Shown here: positions 1-5,996 of the stretch, in pieces
Numbering within the stretch: the stretch's first letter is position 1
Layout of the letters: each line of letters begins with the position of its first letter
NCBI GenBank assembly: GCA_900552415.1
Contig: USAD01000121.1
Span: 1 to 8,208, forward strand
DNA: 8,208 nt
DNA from: an uncultured Parabacteroides sp.
GTDB lineage: Bacteria > Bacteroidota > Bacteroidia > Bacteroidales > Tannerellaceae
Direction: 5' to 3'
Notes under the pieces: generated by a model
Databases searched by the model: none
Seen by the model: only the letters and a program-made list of their open reading frames with translations
Told to the model about the DNA's origin: nothing
Program-made: the position numbers and the translations under genes

Positions 1-654
1 CCTATCCTGACGGTTGGCGCCCCCCAAATGGGAAAGGTTGGCTACATGCCGCACTACGGCGCCTTCGTCGAGATCGAGGAGGGCGTTGACGGCTTGATCC
101 ACATCTCAGACCTTTCTTGGACTAAGAAGATCAAACACCCGTCAGAGTTCACTCAGATTGGTGCTGATATCGAGGTACAAGTTTTGGAGATCGACAAGGA
201 GAACCGTCGCTTGAGCCTTGGCCACAAGCAATTGGAGGAGAATCCTTGGGATGTATTCGAGACAATCTTCACAGTTGGTTCTATCCACGAGGGTACAATC
301 ATCGAGGTTTTGGACAAGGGCGCTGTTATCTCTTTGCCTTACGGTGTAGAGGGCTTCGCAACTCCGAAACACTTGGTAAAAGAAGACGGTTCACAAGCTC
401 AGGCAGAGGAGAAGTTGCCGTTCAAGGTTATCGAGTTCAACAAGGATGCTAAGCGTATCATCCTTTCTCACAGCCGTGTATTCGAGGATGAGCAGAAGCA
501 GGCTAAGAAAGAGGCTAACGAGAAGAAAGCTTCTAAGCGTAACAAGAAAGAGGACGACTCCGCTATGTTGACTGGCACGATCGAGAAGACAACGCTGGGC
601 GATATCGAGGAGCTCGCAGCTTTGAAAGAGAAATTGTCTGGTAACAGCAAATAA
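1..654 (+). CDS. rpsA: 30S ribosomal protein S1, C-terminal part (5' end outside window)
   Basis: The reading frame is open from base 1 to the TAA at 652-654 and is the 3' end of ribosomal protein S1, which binds mRNA on the small ribosomal subunit and helps initiation. Two S1 (OB-fold) repeats are visible. The first covers about residues 5-78 of the visible part and has the hallmark GAFVEIEEGVDGLIHISDLSW and a closing RRLSLGHKQL. The second covers about residues 92-160, is more divergent (EGFATPKHLVKEDGS) and ends in KRIILSHSR. A Lys/Glu/Ala-rich tail follows (about 163-190), then the conserved Bacteroidetes ending TIEKTTLGDIEELAALKEKL. The first ATG at 28 lies inside an S1 repeat, so it is not the true start. 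A terminator follows 20 bp after the stop. The first ~20 visible residues fit the S1 pattern less well than the rest. Confidence 0.95.
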   Translation, partial: PILTVGAPQMGKVGYMPHYGAFVEIEEGVDGLIHISDLSWTKKIKHPSEFTQIGADIEVQVLEIDKENRRLSLGHKQLEENPWDVFETIFTVGSIHEGTIIEVLDKGAVISLPYGVEGFATPKHLVKEDGSQAQAEEKLPFKVIEFNKDAKRIILSHSRVFEDEQKQAKKEANEKKASKRNKKEDDSAMLTGTIEKTTLGDIEELAALKEKLSGNSK

Positions 655-673
655 TGATCTTTCCAACATAAAC

Positions 674-708
674 AAAAAGCCGACGCCATTATGGTGCCGG
701 CTTTTTTT
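674..708 (+). terminator. Rho-independent terminator of rpsA
   Basis: A run of five A (674-678) leads into the stem 679-687, which pairs with 693-701 (GCCG/CGGC, one A·C mismatch, then CGCC paired with GGTG including one G·T wobble). The loop is ATTAT (688-692), followed by seven T at 702-708. The A and T tracts extend the stem. Its position 20 bp after the rpsA stop fits termination of the rpsA transcript. Confidence 0.9.
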
Positions 709-740
709 ATGAGATATACCGACTAAACAAATCAACTCAA

Positions 741-1388
741 ATGAAAAAGTTAGTTATTTTTGATCTCGACGGTACGTTGCTCAATACAATCTATGATTTG
801 GCGCAAAGCACCAACTTCGCTCTCGCCGAAAACGGTTTCCCTACACACGAGGTAGCCGAATACAATTATTTCGTTGGCAACGGTATCAACAAACTTTTCG
901 AGCGTGCCCTGCCTGAAGGAGAAAGAACAGAGGCGAACATCGCCCGTATCCGGGAGAAATTCCTGATTCATTACGACCAGCACAATGCCGACAAGAGCCG
1001 ACCCTACGAGGGCATTCCGGATTTATTGGAGACCCTGGATAAAAGAGGCATTCTGTTAGCGGTCGCCTCCAACAAATACCAGGCAGCAACAGAGAAGCTG
1101 GTCACTCATTTCTTTCCACAGATCCATTTCGCCGCCATATTCGGTCAAAGGGAAGGTGTCCCAACCAAACCCAATCCACAAATTGTCGAAGATATTCTGG
1201 GGATCACAAACATCGGAATAAACGAGACTCTTTATGTTGGTGATTCAGGTGTTGATATGCAAACCGCCCTCAACAGCAAAGTTGAGGCGTGTGGTGTCAC
1301 GTGGGGTTTCCGGCCAATTGAGGAACTGGAACAATTCCATCCCGCACATATCGTTCATACCCCAGAAGAGATCCTGAAACTTATATAA
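741..1388 (+). CDS. HAD-family hydrolase, phosphoglycolate phosphatase-like
   Basis: This 215-residue cytosolic HAD phosphatase has all four motifs in order. Motif I is DLDGT with nucleophile D8 and acid/base D10. Motif II is S110 in VASNK. The motif III lysine is K143 in PTKPNP. Motif IV is GDSGVD with Mg2+-binding D168 and D172. An alpha-helical cap is inserted between motifs I and II (about residues 15-85), which places it in subclass IA, the Gph/PGP/β-phosphoglucomutase group. A phosphoglycolate phosphatase-like reaction (2-phosphoglycolate to glycolate) is the best guess, but this family is promiscuous and the substrate cannot be read from sequence. The ATG at 741 leaves a complete motif I eight residues in. 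The gene starts only 32 bp after the rpsA terminator, so it relies on read-through or on a promoter inside that short gap or upstream of the terminator. Confidence 0.92.
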   Translation: MKKLVIFDLDGTLLNTIYDLAQSTNFALAENGFPTHEVAEYNYFVGNGINKLFERALPEGERTEANIARIREKFLIHYDQHNADKSRPYEGIPDLLETLDKRGILLAVASNKYQAATEKLVTHFFPQIHFAAIFGQREGVPTKPNPQIVEDILGITNIGINETLYVGDSGVDMQTALNSKVEACGVTWGFRPIEELEQFHPAHIVHTPEEILKLI

Positions 1389-1745
1389 TACATCCACAAA
1401 TCAACAGGCCAGTACCATCAATTCAACCGGATCGATGGTATTGGCCCTGACACACAGTGACAATAATATATCCTCTCAAACCACAATCATTCCTCAAGCC
1501 TGCCACATACATTAAATTACCCCCATTTTCGTCTTCACCCTGCCATTCTTCCCTTTCACGCTTCAACGACATGCCAGTTGAAATTTCTTATCGATATTTG
1601 TAATGTAAATAATGTTCATGCCATACACAAACAACAGCCTGTCCACACAAATAACAGGTTAGTATGAGGCAGAAGATTGTTTCAGGTTATCGTTTTTAAG
1701 GTTTAGTTTAGTTTAGGTTTAATTTAAAGTAAAAGATTGTAGGTT
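1389..1745. other. Intergenic region of 357 bp without a gene
   Basis: I see no convincing coding frame, tRNA or rRNA here. The stretch holds a strong hairpin near its left end (1407-1446). The middle is pyrimidine-rich and unremarkable. The last ~75 bp are AT-rich with short internal repeats and form the leader of the small secreted-protein gene at 1746. A Bacteroidetes-type promoter (TTTG about 20 bp before TAnnTTTG) could not be placed convincingly. Confidence 0.7.
1407..1446. other. 13-bp stem hairpin after the HAD gene
   Basis: The arm GGCCAGTACCATC (1407-1419) pairs with GATGGTATTGGCC (1434-1446) along all 13 positions, with one G·T wobble and a 14-nt loop (1420-1433). It begins 19 bp after the HAD stop codon. 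There is no T-run on either side, so it is not a classic intrinsic terminator. It may be a 3'-end stabilising hairpin, a U-tract-less terminator or part of an untranslated RNA. Confidence 0.6.
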
Positions 1746-1747
1746 AT
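1673..1747 (+). repeat. Split direct repeat in the leader of the small secreted-protein gene
   Basis: AAGATTGT plus AGGTTAT occurs twice. At 1673-1690 the two halves are separated by TTC, and at 1733-1747 they are contiguous and overlap the ATG at 1746. Between them lies an AT-rich stretch with several GTTTA/TTTAG repeats (1699-1722). This looks like a locally duplicated leader or translation-initiation region. Function is unknown. Confidence 0.55.
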
Positions 1748-2106
1748 GAAAAAGATGTTTTTTGCGATCGCATTCGCACTTGGCACAATGGGAATTACAA
1801 ACGCACAAGAGATTAATGGGAAATTCATGGCAGAATTCTCAAAGTTGAACACTTATTTGGGACTCGAGTCAACACAGCTGAACGAGGTCTATGAGATCAA
1901 CAACTATTTCAAAGAAACTCAGAGGGAACAAGAGTTACGAAGAGCAAATGAAGGAAGCGTTGTTGGTGAATATGAAATTAATGAAAGACGCCCTTAATGA
2001 GGAGCAATACCGTAAATACGTTACGCTCTTAAATATCACGAACAACAACAACAAGATCTTGAAAGAGATGCCACTCTCCGATATTTACATGGCAGATAAC
2101 CATTAA
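1746..2106 (+). pseudogene. Small secreted protein of Bacteroidales type, interrupted by a frameshift
   Basis: The frame starting at ATG 1746 encodes a Sec signal peptide (MKK, a hydrophobic core, cleavage after TNA about residue 20) and a helical, polar protein. It runs into a TAA at 1995-1997 after 83 codons with an unnatural-looking end (SVVGEYEINERRP). The +1 frame over the same DNA continues the expected protein: EEQMKEALLVNMKLMKDALN, then EEQYRKYVTLLNITNNNN, ending at the TAA 2104-2106. Removing one G from the GGG at 1924-1926 joins the two frames into a smooth 119-residue product. I recognise the joined sequence as resembling small exported Bacteroidales proteins of unknown function with an EQYRKYVTLLN-type core. 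As written the gene is broken. A sequencing or assembly indel is an equally good explanation. A strong terminator follows. Confidence 0.78.
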
Positions 2107-2117
2107 TTTCAGTACGG

Positions 2118-2168
2118 AAAAAGGGACGTCTCCGCTCCGCGCAACGCGAGGCGGAGACGCCTTTTTTT
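2118..2168. terminator. Strong, probably bidirectional intrinsic terminator
   Basis: The nine-bp perfect stem CGTCTCCGC (2127-2135) pairs with 2151-2159. It is extended inward by a T·G wobble, one mismatch and CGCG (2138-2141) paired with 2145-2148 around a CAA loop, and outward by GG (2124-2125) paired with CC (2160-2161) with A2126 bulged. Seven T follow at 2162-2168. Five A precede it at 2118-2122, giving a T-run on the other strand. It lies between converging genes, and the TAA of the minus-strand M64 remnant (2167-2169) lies within or just beyond the T-tract. Confidence 0.92.
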
Positions 2169-3000
2169 AGGGCACTAAAGGTCGACCGACAAAACGAGGC
2201 GACGCTAACCGCCCTACAGATGAAACGGCCGACGAGGAACGCACCTGACCCTGAACAGTTGAAGAAAAGCTTCGCTGATCAAACTCCACAAATTCCTCAT
2301 ATGTCGGTTCCTTACCCAAAGCCCGACGCATCACCATATCATAGATCGCCTGGCGAGATGGAGCGTTAAATCCTAATGTGTTACTGTTCATCATACTCTC
2401 CTCCGAAGGACGATAAGCGCCTGAAACGTAAGTGCATGCACCCTCAAAAACGCCCAACCCCTGTGAGGCATAACGCTCGTCAGTCAAGAAAGAGGCCCAA
2501 AGCACCTCTGTCTCCTCAGGCGTAAAATCCACATTACGAGCCCACGACAAAGTTTGAAGGTATTGGATTTGTGCCTTCTCTGAGGCAGGAATAGCACCAT
2601 TACTCTCATAACTATATTCATCCATCAATTTTCCGAAGCCATGCCCAACGGCCTCATGGACGAGCACTTGCCTAAACAACTCATTATCCAGGCCGCCAAC
2701 CACCGGACAATAAGCGATCGCGCACTCCGCCATTCCCGACGACGAGCTATAATAGCCATAATAAGTGGTTCCCGCATAAGTCGGCGTATTCAGGATCACG
2801 ACAGCCAATACATCTTCCTCATCCACTCCTTCAACACATTTTACATAAGAGAAAACCGCTTCCTCATCACCCGAAATACCTGTACTCGAACCGCCCTCAA
2901 GGGCACACCCCAAAGCCGTCTCGTATCCACGGCCAAACTCCTCGTTCAAAGAGACCGCCGTGACGGCATACACATCAAAATAATCACGCAGCGAGTTCAA
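2167..3000 (-). pseudogene. M64-family metallopeptidase (IgA-peptidase-like), N-terminally truncated
   Basis: About 277 codons of an M64 zinc peptidase remain. Counting from the TTG at 3000, the zinc-binding motif is H115-E116-A-V-G-H120, followed by GFGKLMDEY with D127, E128 and Y129, the M64 signature. Downstream blocks RNVDFTPEE, SQGLGVFEGACTYVSGAYRP and NAPSRQAIYDMV are also typical of Bacteroidales M64 proteins, which are normally exported and cleave other proteins. The visible sequence begins at LNSLRDYFDVYAV, in the middle of the peptidase domain. The usual signal peptide, M64 N-terminal domain and LGDGY-type opening strand are absent. Upstream in the same frame lies only repeat-derived sequence with no ATG back to an in-frame stop near 3094-3096. 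The C-terminal ~30 residues are Ser/Arg-rich. Zinc ligands are intact, but without export signal and N-terminal fold it is most likely a remnant. TTG as a start is not credible. Confidence 0.85.
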
Positions 3001-3090
3001 CGGCCCCTCCGAGAAAAGATTTTTGCCCCTCGCGACCCCTCCGAAGCCACAGAAAAGTGATTTTTGCCCCTTGCGACACCTCCGAAGGCC
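3001..3090 (-). repeat. Imperfect tandem repeat, unit about 37-42 bp, 2.3 copies
   Basis: Read on the minus strand, copy 1 spans 3090-3049 and copy 2 spans 3048-3012. Both follow the plan GGC(C)TTCGGAGG-G/T-GTCGC, then (A/G)AGGGGCAAAAATC, then TTTTCT, with small indels. Copy 3 is only its beginning, CGGAGGGGCCG (3011-3001), and is cut off where M64 coding sequence begins. The block is GC-richer than its surroundings. No spacer-like unique sequences separate the copies, so it is not a CRISPR array. Confidence 0.8.
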
Positions 3091-3102
3091 CTTTTAGGGG
3101 AT

Positions 3103-3136
3103 CTTTCCCGCCCGCTTGCCGGAAGCGAGGGGAAAG
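3103..3136. repeat. Inverted repeat/hairpin adjoining the tandem repeat
   Basis: CTTTCCC (3103-3109) pairs with GGGAAAG (3130-3136), and CGCTT (3113-3117) pairs with AAGCG (3123-3127) around the loop GCCGG, with a small asymmetric internal loop between. There is no following T-run in either direction, so it is a poor terminator. With the tandem repeat and the GC-rich stretch to about 3180 it forms a ~180-bp composite between the TIM-barrel gene and the M64 remnant. It resembles an extragenic repeat element, but no second genomic copy is visible here. Confidence 0.55.
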
Positions 3137-3211
3137 CAAGCATTTTTCCCGGATAATACGGACGAGCGCGGGTGGACGCGTTCCTTTTACCGTTTTGACA
3201 CACCGCCAAAA

Positions 3212-4306
3212 TTACATCAAGATCTGACGAGCATACTTGACACAAATACCAACCTCGCGAACCGCGTCAGACCACGGCTTGATATCGTATTCCAACTCAA
3301 TATCGCAATAAATCGGCCATTTCTCCTGCTTAATCAGAAGGAGAAGATCCTCAAGCGGCATCTGGCCCTGACCCCATACCTGATTAGTATTAGGCTCACC
3401 TTCTACGGTCGGACCCGTCTTATCTTTAATATGAACGCTATAAATCCGATCATGATACTTTTTCAACATCTCATTCGGATGAATACCTGTCGAACCAAAG
3501 AAATGGCCCGCATCAAAATTCAACATTACCGCTGGCGATACGGCCAAGATCGGATCAACGCTAAATCCCTCTTCCGCAAACTGCATATGGTTATGGAAAG
3601 CCAGATACATATCGTTCTTCTCAGCAAAAGGAGCGACACGTTTTGCGGTTTCGATGTTCATCTCATCGGTCACCGCCTTAGCACCCATCAATTTAGCGAC
3701 CTTAAACGCATAATCCAGCTCCTCATCCGACGACATGCGGGAAGGTTCCATCTTAACGATATGTACGCCAATACCGGCATCGTTCAACAGTTTACGGGCT
3801 CCTTCCACCTTAGACAAGTCAAGCGACAAACGCCAAGCTTTCATATCCTCGTTATATTTCTTAATTTCCGCTTGTTGCTCGGCAGTCAACTGAGGTGGTC
3901 CCATCCGACGAGGCGCAGGCTTCTCTCCTGGTTTTGGTTTCGGAGCAGCAGCCCTGGCCGCAGCGAAGATTTTCATCATCGGATTCTCAGGCGCTCCAAG
4001 ATAAGCCTCAAGATCACTTCCCATCAATTCGATTGAACTGATATTCGACTGTTGGCAATACTTGATAATATTCTCCAATCCTCCAGGCATTGATCGCCAG
4101 CTATAGGTAATTGTTCCGATCTGAACGCCCCCAAATTTGGAATTAACTGTTCCTGCAGCAGGTGAAGGTTCTGCGGCAACAGGAGCTGAAGGCTCACTCT
4201 TTCCACCACACGAAAATAAAGAGGGCATAAAAGTGGCACCAGCCAATACGGCTGCCGACTGGCCCAAAAAGGCTCTTCTTGATTGGTTTTCCAAAGACTT
4301 ACTCAT
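3212..4306 (-). CDS. Exported TIM-barrel sugar isomerase/epimerase-like lipoprotein (AP endonuclease 2 superfamily)
   Basis: The 364-residue protein starts with a twin-arginine signal (S9-R10-R11-A-F-L-G), a hydrophobic stretch and a lipobox LFSC with C33. It is therefore predicted to be a Tat-exported, lipid-anchored protein. A Pro/Ala-rich linker (about 38-52) precedes a xylose-isomerase-like TIM barrel. The likely metal and catalytic positions of the fold are visible: E93 in IELMG, AFHNH (H238, H240), NFDAGH (D265, H268), HIKDK (H292) and IELEYD (E337). A Pro/Lys/Arg-rich low-complexity insertion sits at about 121-158. Proteins of this family isomerise, epimerise or cleave sugars, and the substrate is not readable here. 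It is the second gene of an operon with the Gfo/Idh gene, 20 bp downstream. Both proteins begin MSKSL and share nearly the same first 15 bases, which supports the ATG at 4306. Confidence 0.9.
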   Translation of the reverse strand: MSKSLENQSRRAFLGQSAAVLAGATFMPSLFSCGGKSEPSAPVAAEPSPAAGTVNSKFGGVQIGTITYSWRSMPGGLENIIKYCQQSNISSIELMGSDLEAYLGAPENPMMKIFAAARAAAPKPKPGEKPAPRRMGPPQLTAEQQAEIKKYNEDMKAWRLSLDLSKVEGARKLLNDAGIGVHIVKMEPSRMSSDEELDYAFKVAKLMGAKAVTDEMNIETAKRVAPFAEKNDMYLAFHNHMQFAEEGFSVDPILAVSPAVMLNFDAGHFFGSTGIHPNEMLKKYHDRIYSVHIKDKTGPTVEGEPNTNQVWGQGQMPLEDLLLLIKQEKWPIYCDIELEYDIKPWSDAVREVGICVKYARQILM

Positions 4307-4326
4307 AATATCTCTTTTTTACTTGT

Positions 4327-5808
4327 TTATAGTTTCCAACCATTCCGATACTCATAATGGAAATAGTTATTCGCCTCCGGACAGTTGGTGATTTTCATAT
4401 TCTCCGCGTCGTATTCCAACGTGATATTCAAGTTCTGCGAAACAACCGCGATGTTTGTCAGCAACATGATTTCCGTTAACTTGGAAGCGGTCTCAAAATC
4501 ATTGGCCGCCTTGCGTCCCTCCTTAATCGCCTCAATGAAATCCACATAGATATTCTTTGGACGGGCAAGCGTTTTTGCGGGAGCCACAAAACCAGGTTTC
4601 TCCGGTATTAATTCCGGCATAGCGCCATGCGTACCATGCATGATCATTCCCTTATCTCCAATATATAAAGCTTCCCGTAATTGCCGGTTAGGCTCCAATT
4701 CCGCAGGACGAGCCGGCTTAATGCCACCATCACTCCAAGTAACCTTTACAGGCGGCTTATTACCTCGAGCTGGGAACTCGTAAGTGACGAACTCCGATTG
4801 CGGAAGATAATCATTATTGAAAGGTGTCGTAGTTGCCTGGATCTTGGTTGGCATACCCAAATCGAGTGCCCATATCGGTGCGTCGAAAGTATGGGCACCC
4901 ATATCACCCATCGCTCCCGTTCCATAATCCCACAAACCGCGCCAAGCGAAATGAAGAATATCCGGATGATAAGGTTTCTCGGGAGCCGGGCCCAACCAAA
5001 CGTCATAATTCAAGTTCTTCGGAACGGCCACACCCTCAGGACGGGTAAAATAGCCCTGACGCCACATTGGTCGGTTCGACCATAAATGCACCTCACGCAC
5101 GTCGCCTATCAAACCCGAACGAATCCACTCGACAGTTTGATAAGTACCTTCTATATTATGTCCCTGATTACCCATTTGGGTCACTACACCCGTTTTCTTA
5201 GCCAGATCACGCAGGAAGCGGGTCTCATAAATCGTCTTCGCCATCGGCTTCTCAACAAACACATGCTTGCCGGCATTCATGGCGTAAGAGGCAATCACGG
5301 CATGAGTATGATCGGGAGTAGCGATCAATACGGCATCGATCTCCTTCTCTTTATCGATCATCTCACGGAAGTCTTGATAGAGTTTCGCTTTCGGATAACC
5401 GGCGATAATCGGTGCCGCATAATCGTGATCCACATCACAGATCGCGTATATATTGGCATGATGGAAAGTCTCCTTACCCGCATCGCCCATCTGGATCGGA
5501 TTATCGGAAGCCCGACGAGGACGACGAGGCGCTTGGATTCCACCATATGGTTGCATCATCATACCATTTAATTTCATACCACGCTTAATGGGCACATCTG
5601 GTGTCGCGATGTTTTGGATATCACCACCACCTTGGTTACCGACACCGATAGCGGCTAAATTAACCATATCGCTTGGAGCGGTATAACCGACACCTCCCAA
5701 GACTGAACGAGGGATAATCGTGAAAGCGGTCATGGCGGCCGCCGTACCTAAAAATTCCCGACGAGTAAATTTCGTCGTGTTGTCGTTTATTGATAAAGAC
5801 TTGCTCAT
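4327..5808 (-). CDS. Exported Gfo/Idh/MocA-family NAD(P)-dependent oxidoreductase
   Basis: The 493-residue protein has a twin-arginine signal T15-R16-R17-E-F-L-G followed by a hydrophobic segment (about 22-38), so folded export with bound cofactor is expected. The Rossmann fold shows GVGNQG (55-60) for the dinucleotide, AICDVD (122-127) at the end of β2, LIATPDHTHA (161-170) and the family's EKP motif with K187. In the C-terminal domain MGNQGH (212-217), DYGTGAMGDMGAH (D302, H306) and a WRGLWDYG block belong to the subgroup with a Gfo/Idh/MocA type-2 C-terminal domain. A 45-residue insertion rich in Met, Gly, Pro and Arg (about 71-115) separates the first αβ unit from β2. The likely role is redox chemistry on a sugar hydroxyl or keto group outside the cytoplasm, working with the TIM-barrel protein downstream. 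It lacks a GH109-type call because EKP is the classical dehydrogenase motif. ATG 5808 is the only start that preserves the whole Tat signal. Confidence 0.93.
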   Translation of the reverse strand: MSKSLSINDNTTKFTRREFLGTAAAMTAFTIIPRSVLGGVGYTAPSDMVNLAAIGVGNQGGGDIQNIATPDVPIKRGMKLNGMMMQPYGGIQAPRRPRRASDNPIQMGDAGKETFHHANIYAICDVDHDYAAPIIAGYPKAKLYQDFREMIDKEKEIDAVLIATPDHTHAVIASYAMNAGKHVFVEKPMAKTIYETRFLRDLAKKTGVVTQMGNQGHNIEGTYQTVEWIRSGLIGDVREVHLWSNRPMWRQGYFTRPEGVAVPKNLNYDVWLGPAPEKPYHPDILHFAWRGLWDYGTGAMGDMGAHTFDAPIWALDLGMPTKIQATTTPFNNDYLPQSEFVTYEFPARGNKPPVKVTWSDGGIKPARPAELEPNRQLREALYIGDKGMIMHGTHGAMPELIPEKPGFVAPAKTLARPKNIYVDFIEAIKEGRKAANDFETASKLTEIMLLTNIAVVSQNLNITLEYDAENMKITNCPEANNYFHYEYRNGWKL

Positions 5809-5890
5809 GGTAAAAAATTTAAAGTTGACGCGATGTTAACATACCCCAGCAAACCTCCAGCTAACTGACATTAAACTGCCTCTTAAATAG

Positions 5891-5908
5891 GGACTAACCC
5901 AGGACTAA
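5891..5908. promoter_or_regulatory. Putative operator: 7-bp direct repeat with 11-bp period
   Basis: GGACTAA at 5891-5897 recurs perfectly at 5902-5908, separated by CCCA. On the transcribed strand this is TTAGTCC-TGGG-TTAGTCC. Heptamer direct repeats with 4-bp spacers are the known geometry of PhoB-box and SARP sites, where winged-helix dimers bind head to tail. The site lies 82-99 bp upstream of the Gfo/Idh start codon and about 90 bp past the stop of a gene encoding exactly this kind of winged helix. No good TAnnTTTG promoter element could be placed beside it, so function is inferred from geometry and location only. Confidence 0.4.
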
Positions 5909-5996
5909 TTTCTCTATCTTATTCCATTTATTATTCTAAATATCAAGTCATTCAAAAAATATTCATTCCAACCTCATTTTTTTCGGAGAGAAAGGG

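Noticed and set aside
1578..1600. Possible Bacteroidetes promoter (TTG followed by GATATTTG)
   Set aside because: The -7-like element has G in place of the first T and the spacer is only about 12 bp instead of about 19-21.
1921..1930. Programmed ribosomal frameshifting in the small secreted gene
   Set aside because: The site lacks a recognised +1 slippery sequence, rare codon or stop codon at the shift point; an indel is simpler.
3001..3090. Possible CRISPR array
   Set aside because: Only two and a fraction copies exist, with indels and no unique spacers between them.
3103..3136. Intrinsic terminator for the Tat operon
   Set aside because: The hairpin lies 76 bp or more past the stop and has no T-run in the direction of transcription.
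2997..3245. 82-codon minus-strand frame covering the repeat region
   Set aside because: It overlaps the end of the TIM-barrel gene in another frame and its protein is just the translated tandem repeat (ARGKN... twice); there is no family resemblance.
3116..4036. 306-codon plus-strand frame opposite the TIM-barrel gene
   Set aside because: It is antisense to a clearly conserved gene, with His/Arg-rich composition and no domain; it is a shadow of the real coding strand.
4681..5571. Plus-strand frames opposite the Gfo/Idh gene
   Set aside because: They lie antisense to conserved Rossmann and C-terminal domains and have no recognisable motifs.
4327..5808. GH109 α-N-acetylgalactosaminidase assignment for the Gfo/Idh protein
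   Set aside because: The motif is the classical EKP with its lysine, and the C-terminal blocks fit the general exported Gfo/Idh subgroup, so a hydrolase call is not supported.
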